In this document: piece by piece, positions 1 to 11,676 of the stretch
How positions within the stretch are numbered: the first letter of the stretch is position 1
How the letters are laid out: each line of letters opens with the position of its first letter
From: Luzula sylvatica
Taxonomy: Eukaryota; Streptophyta; Magnoliopsida; Poales; Juncaceae
Assembly (NCBI GenBank): GCA_946800325.1
Contig: OX326957.1
Span: 48,282,307 to 48,346,306, forward strand
Length of the DNA: 64,000 bases
Reading direction: 5' to 3'
Translations under genes and position numbers: made by a program
The notes under the pieces: model-generated
Databases searched by the model: none
What the model was told of the DNA's origin: nothing
Seen by the model: the letters and a program-made list of their open reading frames with translations, nothing else

Positions 1-3000
1 ATTTTCTTCAAAATGTAAAAATTAAAGTCTAACATGAGCAAAATGCTTAATTTTCATGTTGTCCTGAAAATATTTGGTAATAGAAGACGTACCCTCAAAT
101 TTCGATATTTTCAAAAATTTCGTAAAAATGCAAAAATGAAGTCTAACACCTTCAAAAAAAAGTCAATTATCATATTTTCTAAAAAATGTTAAAATTGAAG
201 TGTAACACGAGGAAAAAGCTTAATTTTCATGTTGGCCTGAAAATACATCGTAGAAATAGACTAACACACGCAAATATCTATTTATCGAAAAAAAATCTAA
301 AAAATGCAAAAAGTGAAGTTTAACACCTTAAAAAAAGTCAGATATCATATTTCCTTAAAAATGTGAAAATTGCAGTGTAACACGAGCAAAATATTTATAT
401 TTCATGTTGTCCTCAAAATGCTTCGTAATAGAAGACTAAAACACACACAAATTTCTTTTTCTTTTTTTAATTCTTAAAAATCCTAAAAGTGAAGTCTAAC
501 ACCTTCAAAATAAATTAATTATCTTATTTCCTTAAAAATGTTAAATTGAAGTGTAACACGAGAAAAATGCTTAATTTTCATGTTGTCCTCAAAATACTTC
601 GTAATAGAAGACTAGCACACACAAATTTCTATTTTTTAAAAAAATTCTTAAAAGTGCTAAAAGTGAAGTCTAACACCTTGCAAAAAAATCAATTATCACA
701 TTTTCTTAAAAATGTTCAAATTAAAGTGTAACATCAGCCAAATGCTTAATTTTCATGTTGTCCTCAAAATACATCGTAATAGAAGAATAACACACACAAA
801 TATCTATTTTATCAAAAAAATCTTAAAATGCAAAAATGAAGTCTAACACCTTCCAAAAAAGTCAATTATCATATTTTCATAAAAAAATTAAAATTGAAGT
901 GTAAGACAAGCAAAATTCTTAATTTTCATGTTGTCTCAAAATACTTCGTAACAGAAGACTAACAAACACAAAAAAAAAAAAAAAATTCTTAAAAATCTAA
1001 AAATGATGTATAACACCTTCAAAAAATTCAATTGTCATATTTTATTAGAAATTTTAGAATCATAGTATAACTCAAGCAAAATGATTTATTTTCATGTTGT
1101 CCTCAAGATACTTCGTAACAGAAGACAAACACACCCAAATTTCTATTTTTTAGAAAATTTATTAAAAATGCAAAAATGAATCAAACACCTTCAAAAAAAG
1201 TCAATTCTCATATTTCATAAAAAAATGATAAAATTATAGTGTAACAAGAGCAAAATGATTTATTTTCATGTTGTCCTTAAAATACTTCGTAATAGAAGAC
1301 TAACACACATAAATTCATATTTTTTTCAAAAATTCACAAAAAAGTTAATTATCATATTTTCTTAAAAATGTTAAAATTGAAGTGTTACACGAACAAAATC
1401 CTTAATTTTCATGTTGTCTCGAAATAATTCGTAATAAAATACTAACACACAAATTTCTATTCCTTCAAAATGATAAAATGAAGTCTAACACCTTCAAAAA
1501 AAGTCAATTATCATATCTTATTAAAAATGTTAAAATTAAAGTATAACACGAGAAAAATAATTTATTTTCGAGTTGTCGTATTAATAATTTGTAATAGAAG
1601 ACTAACACACACAAATTTATATTTTTTCAAAAATTTCTTAAGAGTGATAAAAGTTAAGTCCGACAGCTTCAAAATAGTCAAATATCATATTTTCTTAAAA
1701 ATGTTAAAATTGAAGTGTAACACGAGCAAAATGCTTAATTTTCATGGTGTCCTCAAAATGTTTCGTAATAGAAGACTAGCACACACAACTTTCTATTTTT
1801 TCAAAAAATTCTTAAAAATGCTCAAAGTGAAGTCTAACACCTTTCAAATAAGTCAATTATCACATTTTCTTAAAAATGTTCAAATTAAAGTGTAACATCA
1901 GCCAAGTGTCTGATTTTCATGTTGTCCTCAAAATACTTCGGAATAGAAGAATAACACACACATATATCTATTTTTTTAAAAAAATATTAAAAATGCAAAA
2001 ATGAAGTCTAACACCTTCAAAAAAGTCAATTATCATATTTTTATAAAAATGTTAAAATTGAAGTGTAAGACAAGCAAAATTCTTAATTTTCATGTTGTCT
2101 CAAAATTCTTCTTAATAGAAGACTAACAAACACAAATTTCTTTTTTTTCAAAAAATTCTTAAAAATGCAAAAATGATGTATAACACCTTCAAAAAAGTCA
2201 ATTGTCATATTTTATTAGAAATGTTCAACTTATAGTGTAACACGAGCAAAATGATTTATTTTCATGTTGTCCTCAAAATACTTCGTAATAGAAGACTAAC
2301 ACACACCAATTTATATTTTTTAGAAAAAAATTTAAAAATGAAAAAATGAAATCTAACACCTTCTAAAAAAGGCAATTCTCATATTTTATAAAAAATGTTA
2401 AAATTATAGTGTAACACGAGCAAAATGATTTATTTTGATGTTGTCCTCAGAATACTTCGTAATAGAAGACGAACACACACAGATTTATATTTTTTCAAAA
2501 ATTCTTAAAAATGCAAAAATAAAAGCTAACACTTTCCAGAAAAGTTAATTATCATATTTTCTTAAAATAAAATTGAAGTGTAACACGAACAAAATTCTTA
2601 ATTTTCATGTTGTCTCAAAATACTTCGTAATAAAATACTAACACACAAATATTTCTATTTCTTCAAAATGAAAAAATGAAGTCACCTTCAAAAAAAGTCA
2701 ATTAGCATATCTTATTAAAAATGTTAAAATTCAAGTGTAACACAAGAAAAATGATTTATTGTCGTGTGGTCCTATTAATACTTCGTAATAGAAGACTAAC
2801 ACACACAAATTTATATTTTTTGAAAAATATCTTAAAAATGATAAAAGTGAAGTCTAACCGCTTCAAAAATTGTCAATTATCATATTTTCTTAAAAATGTT
2901 AAAATTGAAGTTTAACACGAGCAAAATGTTTAATTTTCATGGTGTCCTCAAAATGCTTCGTAATAGAAGACTAACACACACAAATTTCTATTTTTTCAAC

Positions 3001-5270
3001 TATTTCTTAAAATTGCTAAAAGTGAAGTCTAACACCTTACAAAAAAGTCAATTATCACATTTTCTTAAACATGTTCAAATTAAAGTGTAACATCAGCCAA
3101 ATTCTTAATTTTCATGTTGTCCTCAAAATACTTCGTAATAGAAGACTAACACACACAAATATCTATTTATTTTAAAAAAATATTAAAAATGCAAAAATGA
3201 AGTCTAACCCCTTCCAAAAATGTTAATCATCATATTTTCATAAAAATGTTCAAATTCAAGTGTAACACAAGAAAAATTCTTAATTTTCATGTTGTCTCAA
3301 AATACTCCGTAATAGAAGACTAACACACACAAATTTCTATTTTTTCAAAAAATTTCTTACAAATGCAAAAATGAAGTCTAACACCTTCCAAAAAAGTCAA
3401 CTATCGTATTTTCTTAAAAATGTTAAAATTGAAGTGCAACACGAGCAAAATGCTTAATTTTCATGTTGTCTCAAAATACTTCGTAATAAAAGACTAACAC
3501 ACACAAAAAAAAATTACAAGTTTCTTCAAAATGCAAAAATGAAGTCTAGCACCTTCAAAAAAAAGTCAATTCTCATATTCCATTAAAAAATTTAAAATTA
3601 TAGTGTGACACGAGAAAAATGATTTATTTTCATGTTGTCCTCAAAATAATTAGTAATAGAAGACTAACAAACACAAATTTATATTTTTTCAAAAAAAATT
3701 TAAAAATGATAAAAGTGAGATCTAACACCTTCAAAAAAAGCCAATTATAATATTTTCATAAAAATGTTAAAATTGGAGTGTAACTTGAGCAAAATGCATA
3801 GTTTTCATGTTGTCTCAAAATACTTAGTAATAAAAGACTAAGACAACAAATTTCTATTTTTGCAAAAAATTCTTAAAAATGCTAAAAGTGAATTCTAACA
3901 CCTTCAAAAAAAGGCAACTATCATGTTTAATTAAAAATATTAAAATTGAAGTGTAACACGAGCAAAATTACTTAATTTTCATGTAGTCCTCAAACTACTT
4001 CGTAATAGAAGACTAACACACACAAATTTGTATTTTTGGTAAAATTTCTTAAAAATGAAAAAAGTGAAGTCTAACACCTTAAAAAATATCATATTTTCTT
4101 AAAAATGTTAAAATTAAAGTGTAACACGACCAAAAACCTTTGTAATAGAAGAATAACACACACAAATTCTATTTTTTCAAAACTTTCTTAAAAATGCTAA
4201 AAGTGATGTCTAACACCTTAAAAAAAGTTAATTATCACATAATTGAAGTGTAACATCAGCCAAATGCTCAATATTCATGTAGTCCTCAAAATACTTCGTA
4301 ATAGAAGAATAACACACACAAATATCTATTTTTCCAAAAAATCCTTAAAAATGCAAAAATGATGTCTTTAACACCTTCCAAAATATTATATTATGATATG
4401 TTCATAAAAATATTAAAATTGAAGTGTAACACGAGCAAAATTCTTAATTTTCATGTTGTCTCAAAATAAATCGTAATAGAAGACAAACACACACAAATTT
4501 CTATTTTTTCAAAAATTTCTTACAAATGGAAAAATGAAGTCTAACACCTTAAAAAAAGTCAATTACCATATATTATTACAAATATTAGAATTGTAGTGTA
4601 ACACGAGCAAAATGATTTATTTTCGTGTTATCCTCCAAATAATTCGTAAAAGAAGACTAACACGCACAAATTTATATTTTTAAAAAATTTCTTAAAAATG
4701 CAAAATTGAAGTCTAAGACCTTTCAAAAAATTCAATTATCATATTTTCTTAAAAATATTAAAATTGAAGTGTAACACGAGCAAAATGCTTAATTTTCATG
4801 TTGTCTCAAAATACTTCGTAATATAAGACTAACACACAAATTTCTATTTTTTCAAAAATTTATTAAAAAATGCAAAAATGATGTCTAACACTTTTAAAAA
4901 AAACTCAATTCTCATATTTAATTAAAAATGTTAAAATTATAGTGTAACACGAGCAAAGTGATTTATTTTCAAGTTGTCCTTAAAATACTTCATAATAGAA
5001 GACTAACACACACAAATTTATAATTTTTCAAAAAATTCATAAAAATGGTTAAAGTCATATCTAACACCTTCAAAAATAGTCAATTATCATATTTTCTTTA
5101 AAATGTTAAAATTGAAGTGTAACTTGAGCAAAATGTTTAATTTTCATGTCGTCCTCAAAATATTTCGTAATAGAAGACTAACACTCAAAATTTTCTATTT
5201 TTTCAAAAATTTCTTAAAAATGCAAAAATGGAGTCTAACACCCTAAAAAAAAGGCAATTATCATATTTCT
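1..5270. repeat. Satellite array, ~170-175 bp monomers in a 7-monomer higher-order repeat
   Basis: About thirty head-to-tail copies of an AT-rich monomer, each recognisable by GTGTAACACGAGCAAAATG, then TTTTCATGTTGTC and CTTCGTAATAGAAGACTAACA. Monomer starts (GTGTAAC anchor) fall near 202, 376, 552, 727, 899 and so on. One variant monomer with AACATCAGCC recurs near 730, 1894, 3089 and 4252, every seventh monomer (steps 1164, 1195, 1163 bp). Other positions also match between periods, for example the GTGTAAGACAAGC monomer at 899 and 2065. The array continues off the left edge and stops abruptly near 5270. Short open frames inside it are by-products of the repeat. The monomer length suits plant centromeric or subtelomeric satellites, but location cannot be told from here. 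Confidence 0.93.
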
Positions 5271-5685
5271 ACAAACAAAATAGAGAACCCCCTATCAAAT
5301 TTATAAACAACCCATAACAAGTTACAGAATAAAAGCATGAAACTATTTTATGGCATAAATATTGATTTGAATGTGCATGAAACTAGGTCGATGGCCTGGA
5401 CTTCATGAAGGCCTTTTAAAATACATTAAAACAAATGTTTAAGAGATATTTTTATCAATTGTAGAAAAATAATACGAATAAAAAAATGAATTATTGATTT
5501 CATTATATCAAGAGAAACAAATACATAAAAAAAAATGGAACCCAATCATTTATTAATTCATCAACACATGCCCTCACTACAAATTTCGCCAAGTTGTTTC
5601 CTTAGCAATACTATCAAAATCATTGAAACCAAAATTAACATTGAAAGCTAACTAATGAGAAATGTGACAAATGTCCACCAATGAA

Positions 5686-6168
5686 CTAAAAACAGCAACC
5701 CCGGCACATTCTTCTAAACTTTCTCGAGATTCTCTTTTTGTAGCCGATTCTTGCCTCTCCATTTTCTTCTTCTTCACTTTCTTCGGCTATGGGTTCTAGA
5801 GCGTGTCTTGTTATCACAATGCGGGGCCTCTTGCTCTCGGGCTGCGGTATGGCCGGATTTAAGAACATTACTCGCCCACCAATGTATGTGGCCTCTCGGT
5901 CCTCGTCAAATTCTTGTGCCATGTCAATACTAAAATCGCCAAATCCATGCTCGTGCTTAGCTACTTCATCAAGGCCAGTTTCTCGAGTCGCCATGTCAGA
6001 AGTGTCCCTTTGGTCGGTTTCACTTGTGGGGTCATCATATAATGAATCAGCGTCATCTAAGGGCTTAACCAAATGTAGCAGAAACATTCCCAGCAATGCT
6101 ATAGGAATTACGATCATGATCACAGGTGCAACACACAAGAGAGAATGGGAGAATGTCGAAAAAAACAT
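5686..6168 (-). CDS. Small one-pass membrane protein of unknown function, copy 1 (160 aa)
   Basis: I do not recognise the family. It is a single-exon frame of 160 residues. Residues ~10-33 form one hydrophobic helix (LLCVAPVIMIVIPIALLGMF), followed by an acidic middle rich in D and E, an acidic patch (IAEESEEEENGEA, ~127-139) and a basic cysteine-containing tail ending MCRGCCF, which could be acylated. A short N-terminus plus one helix suggests a signal anchor with a soluble acidic domain. A TATA box (CTCTATATAAGAGG on the minus strand, 6233-6246) lies ~65-80 bp upstream of the ATG. The paralogue at 9443 preserves the frame and differs mostly by substitutions and a 27-nt in-frame gap, which argues that it is, or recently was, a real gene. 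Long frames on the opposite strand are shadows. Confidence 0.6.
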   Translation of the reverse strand: MFFSTFSHSLLCVAPVIMIVIPIALLGMFLLHLVKPLDDADSLYDDPTSETDQRDTSDMATRETGLDEVAKHEHGFGDFSIDMAQEFDEDREATYIGGRVMFLNPAIPQPESKRPRIVITRHALEPIAEESEEEENGEARIGYKKRISRKFRRMCRGCCF

Positions 6169-6232
6169 TGTTGGCCTAATATATCTTTCTCAACTTTGTT
6201 TTTGTTTCTTGTGATTATACTCTTGATGTAAA

Positions 6233-6246
6233 CCTCTTATATAGAG
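6233..6246 (-). promoter_or_regulatory. TATA box of membrane-protein gene, copy 1
   Basis: CTCTATATAAGAGG on the minus strand, 65-80 bp before the ATG at 6168. The same box is conserved before copy 2 at 9963-9976. Confidence 0.6.
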
Positions 6247-6599
6247 GAGAAGAAGGAGTGTTTTTTTCTTTTCTAAATTTAGATGAGGTTAGCACGAAAA
6301 AAAAAAGAGAGGAAATATCTCAAAATAGCATTTACCAGGAGAAAGAATGTAGATAGTTAATTCATATAAAAATTATTTCTTTGTATACCACGACCACATC
6401 AATTAACCTAAAAAAATAAGTTGTTTTAGTTTGCATTTTTATTTTTATAAGTGTAAATTGTAGATGCCAAGTTAAAGGAATACCAACCAGACCTCTCAAT
6501 CTTTATATAGAACACAAATTATGATTTTTTCCTATCTTGTTAAAAAATATTACAGCCTACCGAAATGACATAATTTCCACAAAATTCTAAAAAAGTTAA

Positions 6600-7790
6600 A
6601 ACTAGACTTATTTTTCTTGATCGTAAACCAATAATAATATGATGATTTTAATTTGTAATATTTTTTTAAACATTAGGTTAGTATGAATATATTAATTTTT
6701 ATAATACATTATAATAATGTGACAGTCCTAAAAATTAACTTGTTTTTCTACAACAAAAGTGCATTGAAATTACTCCGCCATTATTTGTAACGAAAGCAAT
6801 TAGTAGAAATAGAAATTGAACAGACAAAATTTGGTTAACGTTTAATTTTATTTTGGTTAGCATATGAATAGTGCATTGTCATTATGTATCTCGGAACAAG
6901 AGGTTAATATGAGATTTGGTTTTGAAGAGAGAAGAGACCCAATTTCGGATTACGATTTAGAAAAGGAGAGACTCATTAATTGGACAAAGGGAGTTATATG
7001 ATCAATAATAATTAATCATGTAAGCTATTTTATGATGTTTGAATGTGAAAAATGTTTTCTAAATTTCCATGATTTGATGTACACTGCAATAGATTGAATC
7101 GACAACAGGGACAAACGATGATTATTGATGATCAAACAGTGGCTAAAATGTACCAGTAACGTGTCCGGGTAGCTAAACCTCCGTCCGTGGCTAAAGGCCC
7201 GATACGTAAAGATCAGGATTCAACCACCGATTGTTTGGGTTGATACCTTTAGTCACGATGTCATTCTTTTACCCACGGGATGTGACTAAAAATGCGGTAG
7301 CCATGACCTATGCCTAAAAACACCGATGGCTATTGCTACCTTCACCAAGCAATGTACCACTTGGTTATTGACCTTGAGCTTTGGCCATGCACTGTGGCTA
7401 ATACATTATTATACGAAAAATAATAATAATAGCATTTGACACGGTCTGTGGCAATTAATATATTTTTTGGTTTTGCAAAATAAGTTGAATGAATAAAAAA
7501 TTAATGATTAATGAATAATTCACACGATTCAACCGATACAAATAAAAATCCTAAATAAATAATTTTTCGGAACAATAGATTCAATTCATTCATATACAGC
7601 ACACTCTCGAACAACCGATCTCTTGGAAAAGAATAATCTCCTACAAAAAATCAAAATGAAGGTCGTCGTCTTAAATCTCTAGAGGCGTCCAATTGTGTGA
7701 TCCGTGGTCTCCCGACATGACCGAACAACTTCCCGAGCCATTCGTCGAACCCGATCTCTGTAGAGTAATCCTACATTGAATTCAAATCAT
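6600..7790. other. Non-coding; CACTA-type subterminal repeats at ~7140-7460
   Basis: 6600-7100 shows nothing recognisable. From ~7140 the motif GTGGCTAAA and its relatives (CCGTGGCTAAAGG, GGTAGCCATGACC, CTGTGGCTAAT) recur in both orientations. Such subterminal motif clusters are usual near the ends of plant En/Spm (CACTA) transposons, which fits the transposase relic just to the right. No clean CACTA terminus was found. Confidence 0.4.
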
Positions 7791-7796
7791 ATTATG

Positions 7797-8460
7797 TTAA
7801 AAATATTTAATTTGAATACTTGAAATAATAAATAAACAAACATTACGTAATAGATCTAGGCACCATAGAGAAGTACCATCGCCAGGTGGCATGTAGAAGA
7901 ACGGCTGACACTGAGGGAAGGTATGGGGCAGGCTCGAATGTGCGAAAGGCTGCGAAAACGGGATGAAGCCGGACTGTTGGAAATCATTCTCGATCATGAT
8001 CGTGAACTCTACTGGAACTTGGCACTGAACCGGATCCTAATTAATTTCTCTTTGACGAATATGATTTATTAGAACAAAACAATTTTATTGTAAATTAATA
8101 TTTATTATATGAGGAAACTCCTACAGTCTGAATTGAGACTACTTCTTGTCTTGACGGTCAATGAACATCCGATGTCCTTGACAGCGCCTCTTCTCCCTCT
8201 CATCGAACTGCCTCTGCACCTCCGCCATCTGATCCTCAGCCGTCTCCTCCACCCGAGCCTGCACGGTGGCGTCGATCCGGGTGTGATACGACGAACCCAT
8301 ACCGCCATGGTACCCCCATGCCGCAAAGTAATTAGCACCCGTCGAGCCATAAACGACGAAGAAGTTACCCTGTCCGAGTCGATGAGCGAGCCGACACCCC
8401 GTACCTTGCCGCTCGACATCCCTACCGTTTTCGTGTGTCGATGACCGATCCGACGCCCAA
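7797..8460 (-). mobile_element. Relic of an En/Spm (CACTA) plant transposase C-terminus
   Basis: On the minus strand a frame ending at 8139-8141 reads WGYHGGMGSSYHTRID, then an acidic coiled-coil (QARVEETAEDQMAEVQRQF) and a basic end before TAG. A glycine/tyrosine-rich stretch followed by a terminal coiled coil is typical of plant En/Spm-type transposase C-termini. The upstream protein is absent or frame-broken, and the GC content is higher than the surroundings. With the GTGGCTAAA repeats to the left this looks like a decayed CACTA element. The family call is inference from residue pattern only. Confidence 0.42.
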
Positions 8461-9101
8461 GACCTTAGGTATTAAGATATCAGGAGATGTTGGATATCTC
8501 AAGGAGGTGATTGCCCCAAGAATTATTTCTTAAGTTTAGGCCTAGACCAAGAAGGAGACATAAAGATATAATGGTCCATTGTCCTACATATATAATTGAT
8601 CATATAATAAAGTGTGTATGATTATTTGATATTAGTAAAATCGATATAATGAATAAGCCTTATTTATAGAACTATTTGAGTGTCATCATAATTATGTAAT
8701 TATGATAAGGAAACCTGCAAATAATAGGTATACAATTTTAAAATATCCCTAGTGGTATACAGATGACTTGGGTTGACATATCCGTGACAATAAAAACGGA
8801 ACTATGATATGTACACTAGAACATTTACATAAAAAAATGATCACGTTTATTTGATCAAGAAACTTGTGGAATGAAGATATATAGTGGGAGACTATATGTT
8901 GTATTGACCTATCAGAATATTCATGGCTAAATAATAAATAATATTCTCATAACAAATACAATATTAATTCAATAAACCGAGGTTATTGCATACTTAGCAT
9001 GTGGACCATAATACTTTGATATGTTTCTTATGTCCGTAAATGAATAGATAGTACATAAATAGGTACTATCTTAAACATAGCTTAAGAAATCATTTATCAA
9101 G
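8461..9101. other. AT-rich spacer without a recognisable gene
   Basis: No coding pattern. The phrase AGTGGGAGACTATATG near 8891 resembles a retrotransposon polypurine tract, but no paired LTRs were seen. Confidence 0.4.
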
Positions 9102-9442
9102 GCATGAAACTATTTTATGGCATAAATATTGATTTGAATGTGCATGAAACTAGGTCGATGGCCTGGACTTCATGAAGGCCTTTTAAAATACATTAAAACA
9201 AATGTTTAAGAGATATTTTTATCAATTGTAGAAAAATAATACTTATAAAAGAATGAATTATTGATTTAATTATATCAAGAGAAACAAATACATAAAAAAA
9301 ATGGAACCCAATCATTTATTAATTCATCAACACATGCCCTCACTACAAATTTCGCTAAGTTGTTTCCTTAGCAATACTATCAAAATCATTGAAACCAAAA
9401 TTAACATTGAAAGCTAACTAATGAGAAATGTCCACCAATCAA

Positions 9443-9898
9443 CTAAAAACAGCAACCCCGACACATTCTTCTAAACTTTCTCGAGATTCTCTTTTTGTAG
9501 CCGATTCTTGCCTCTCCATTTTCTTCTTCTTCACTTTCTTCGGCTATGGGTTCTAGAGCGTGTCTTGTTATCACAATGCGGGGCCTCTTGCTCTCGGGCT
9601 GCGGTATGGCCGGATTTAAGAATATTACTCGCCCACCAATGTATGTGGCCTCTCGCTCCTCGTCAAATGCTTGTGCCATGTCAATACTAAAATCGCCAAA
9701 TCCATGCTCGTGCTTAGCCACTTCATCAAGGCCTGTTTCTCGAGTCGCCATGTCATTGGGGTTATCATATAATGAATCAGCGTCATCTAAGGGCTTAACC
9801 AAATGTAGCAGAAACATTCCCAGCAATGCTATAGGAATTACGATCATGATCACAGGTGCAACACACAAGAGGGAATGGGAGAATGTCGAAAAAAACAT
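9443..9898 (-). CDS. Small one-pass membrane protein of unknown function, copy 2 (151 aa)
   Basis: Paralogue of the protein at 5686-6168, with the same N-terminal helix, acidic middle and MCRGCCF tail. Relative to copy 1 it lacks nine residues after SLYD (a 27-nt in-frame difference at plus-strand ~9756) and has a few substitutions (QAFDEE for QEFDED, RVIF for RVMF). TATA box, leader and 3' flank are conserved. An intact frame after duplication suggests either recent duplication or continued constraint. Function unknown. Confidence 0.6.
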   Translation of the reverse strand: MFFSTFSHSLLCVAPVIMIVIPIALLGMFLLHLVKPLDDADSLYDNPNDMATRETGLDEVAKHEHGFGDFSIDMAQAFDEEREATYIGGRVIFLNPAIPQPESKRPRIVITRHALEPIAEESEEEENGEARIGYKKRISRKFRRMCRGCCF

Positions 9899-9962
9899 TG
9901 TTGGCCTAATATATCTTTCTCAACTTTGTTTTTGTTTCTTGTGATTATACTCTTGATGTAAA

Positions 9963-9976
9963 CCTCTTATATAGAG
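9963..9976 (-). promoter_or_regulatory. TATA box of membrane-protein gene, copy 2
   Basis: CTCTATATAAGAGG on the minus strand, identical to the box upstream of copy 1. Confidence 0.6.
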
Positions 9977-10257
9977 GAGAAGAAGGAGTGTTTTTTTCTT
10001 TTCTAAATTTAGATGAGGTTAGCACGAAAAAAAAGAGAGAGGAAATATCTCAAAATAACATTTACCAGGAGAAAGAATGTAGATAGTTAATTCATATAAA
10101 AATTATTTCTTTGTATACCACGACCACATCAATTAACCTAAAAAAAGTTTTTTTAGTTTGCATTTTTATTTTTATAAGTGTAAATTGTAGATGCCAAGTT
10201 AAAGGAATACCAACCAGACCTCTCAATCTTTATATAGAACACAAATTATGATTTTTT

Positions 10258-10260
<3 letters not shown>

Positions 10261-10304
<44 letters not shown>
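10261..10304. repeat. (TA)n microsatellite, left block
   Basis: Pure AT dinucleotide repeat directly abutting the MITE on its right. Confidence 0.98.
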
Positions 10305-10306
<2 letters not shown>

Positions 10307-10565
10307 AGGGGATTCTATCATACACCAATTTTCTTATCATACACCCATTTTCAAGAGTATTTGGAGTAATTATCCATTTATGAATATTTAACGTAAGATA
10401 TCAAATATATTTATCAATTAATGTTTAACTAAATTGGAATTTTTGTTGTTCATTTAAACAAAAATCTCCATAAAAAATAAATTTTACGATACACCACTTT
10501 TACAAATGTTATTAATTGCTAAAATACCCAAAATACCCTTGTAAAAGGGTGTATGATAGAACTCC

Positions 10566-10567
<2 letters not shown>
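10305..10567. mobile_element. 263-bp MITE inserted inside a (TA)n microsatellite
   Basis: Terminal inverted repeats: left GGGGATTCTATCATACACC (from 10308), right GGGTGTATGATAGAACTCCCC, with TATCATACACC also repeated subterminally at the left. No coding capacity. Both flanks are TA repeats, so the target duplication is TA or unresolvable. Insertion of small elements into (TA)n is known for the rice Micron family; whether this is related was not tested. Confidence 0.75.

Positions 10568-10656
<89 letters not shown>
10568..10656. repeat. (TA)n microsatellite, right block
   Basis: About 88 bp of TA repeat right of the MITE. It was probably continuous with the left block before insertion. Confidence 0.98.
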
Positions 10657-10659
<3 letters not shown>

Positions 10660-11589
10660 CATGTGCATCATTAATAATTATTATATCAATTCTCAACCAA
10701 TGTTACAGAAATTTATTGGTGCTTGTTAGTCGGCAGGGGACCAACAAGCGCCAAGGATGATTAATCGGGTACTCGACGGGTCTCGGCGGATTTTACTTTT
10801 TTATATATTTAATATCAAAATTAATTAAACAAAAATACATATCATATTTTTTTAAATAAGTCTTGAATATAATTTAACTAAATAAATACACTCCATGATC
10901 ACATAACTTTAATTGATAATTTAAATAACATAAAAAATATCCATGTAACATAATAAAATATATAATAACATAAGATTATCACAAAAACAAAATCTACAAA
11001 ATAAGAAACCACAATTTAAATCACAAAATCAAATTCTTGTAAAAATCTGAAAGATAAGTAAATAAAAGGCAAAAAAAATTTGGAGACTTGGGAATGATAA
11101 TTGGAATATTTTTATATTCTATTAAATTAGGGTTTCCTCTATTCTGGTACTATAATTTTTATATTCTATTAAATTGGGAATAATAATTGGAGAATTGTAA
11201 TTGTACAGATTCTATTATAAAGCACCAAACTTTGCATTCTAAACGTACATATTACTCATCGGTGCACACCGACTCTAACGTTTCTCTAAAAAAATTATCT
11301 AAAGACCCACATTATAACATGTATGATTGCAAAAAAAAATGATATTGCATTTATGCAATTCATTGAATTTTAATATAATACCTCAACTTTAATTTTATGT
11401 GTGTTGTTAATGGACCTAAAACACAAGTGGTTGAGGAAATAACCAAATAAATTATAAATTATGAATTCAATTGTCATTGGTATTGATGTATGAATGACAA
11501 AAAAGCTTCTCTGTTTAATCAAATAGTGTCTGATTGTCAGTACTTAATGTTATGTCTTCATTAGTCATAAAAATACTTCAATACGGACA
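10657..11589. other. AT-rich insert separating the two parts of duplicate copy 2
   Basis: Absent from the equivalent place in copy 1. No coding frame. There is a short GC-richer patch (10720-10795, GTACTCGACGGGTCTCGGCGG) and an internal repeat of TTTTATATTCTATTAAATT at ~11111 and 11158. Element class unknown. Confidence 0.4.
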
Positions 11590-11676
11590 TTTAAAAAAAT
11601 TACAACCTACCAAAATGACATAACTTCCACAAAATTTTGAAAGGGTGAATTTCTTTCGTATCCCTTCTAGTTTCTT

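Larger units (their letters stand above)
5335..6595. repeat. Duplicated ~1.2 kb segment, copy 1
   Basis: This segment recurs at 9102-10262 plus 11590-11640 at about 95% identity by eye. It contains the whole small membrane-protein gene, its promoter and about 350 bp of 3' flank. The left breakpoint is GCATGAAACTATTTTATGG. On the right, similarity runs through the AATTATGATTTTTTCCTAT sequence and continues across the point where copy 2 is interrupted, ending near 6595. Confidence 0.9.
9102..10262. repeat. Duplicated ~1.2 kb segment, copy 2 (interrupted)
   Basis: Copy 2 of the segment at 5335. It runs colinear to 10262, where (TA)n begins. The continuation present in copy 1 at ~6541-6595 resumes at 11590-11640 (ACAACCTACCAAAATGACAT). 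About 1.33 kb therefore separates the two pieces. Confidence 0.88.

Noticed and set aside
546..3090. Several 60-120 residue frames that look alike
   Set aside because: They are the same satellite monomer read repeatedly; the similarity is DNA-level and no codon constraint is visible.
1..5270. CRISPR-like regular repeats
   Set aside because: Units are ~170-175 bp with no separate spacers, in a plant nuclear context.
5751..6214. Plus-strand frames opposite the small membrane protein, also present at 9508-9944
   Set aside because: Both are antisense shadows. The minus-strand frame has the TATA box, signal-anchor helix and in-frame indel.
8461..9101. Possible LTR of a Copia element
   Set aside because: Only a polypurine-like phrase was seen; no second LTR, primer-binding site or polymerase fragment.
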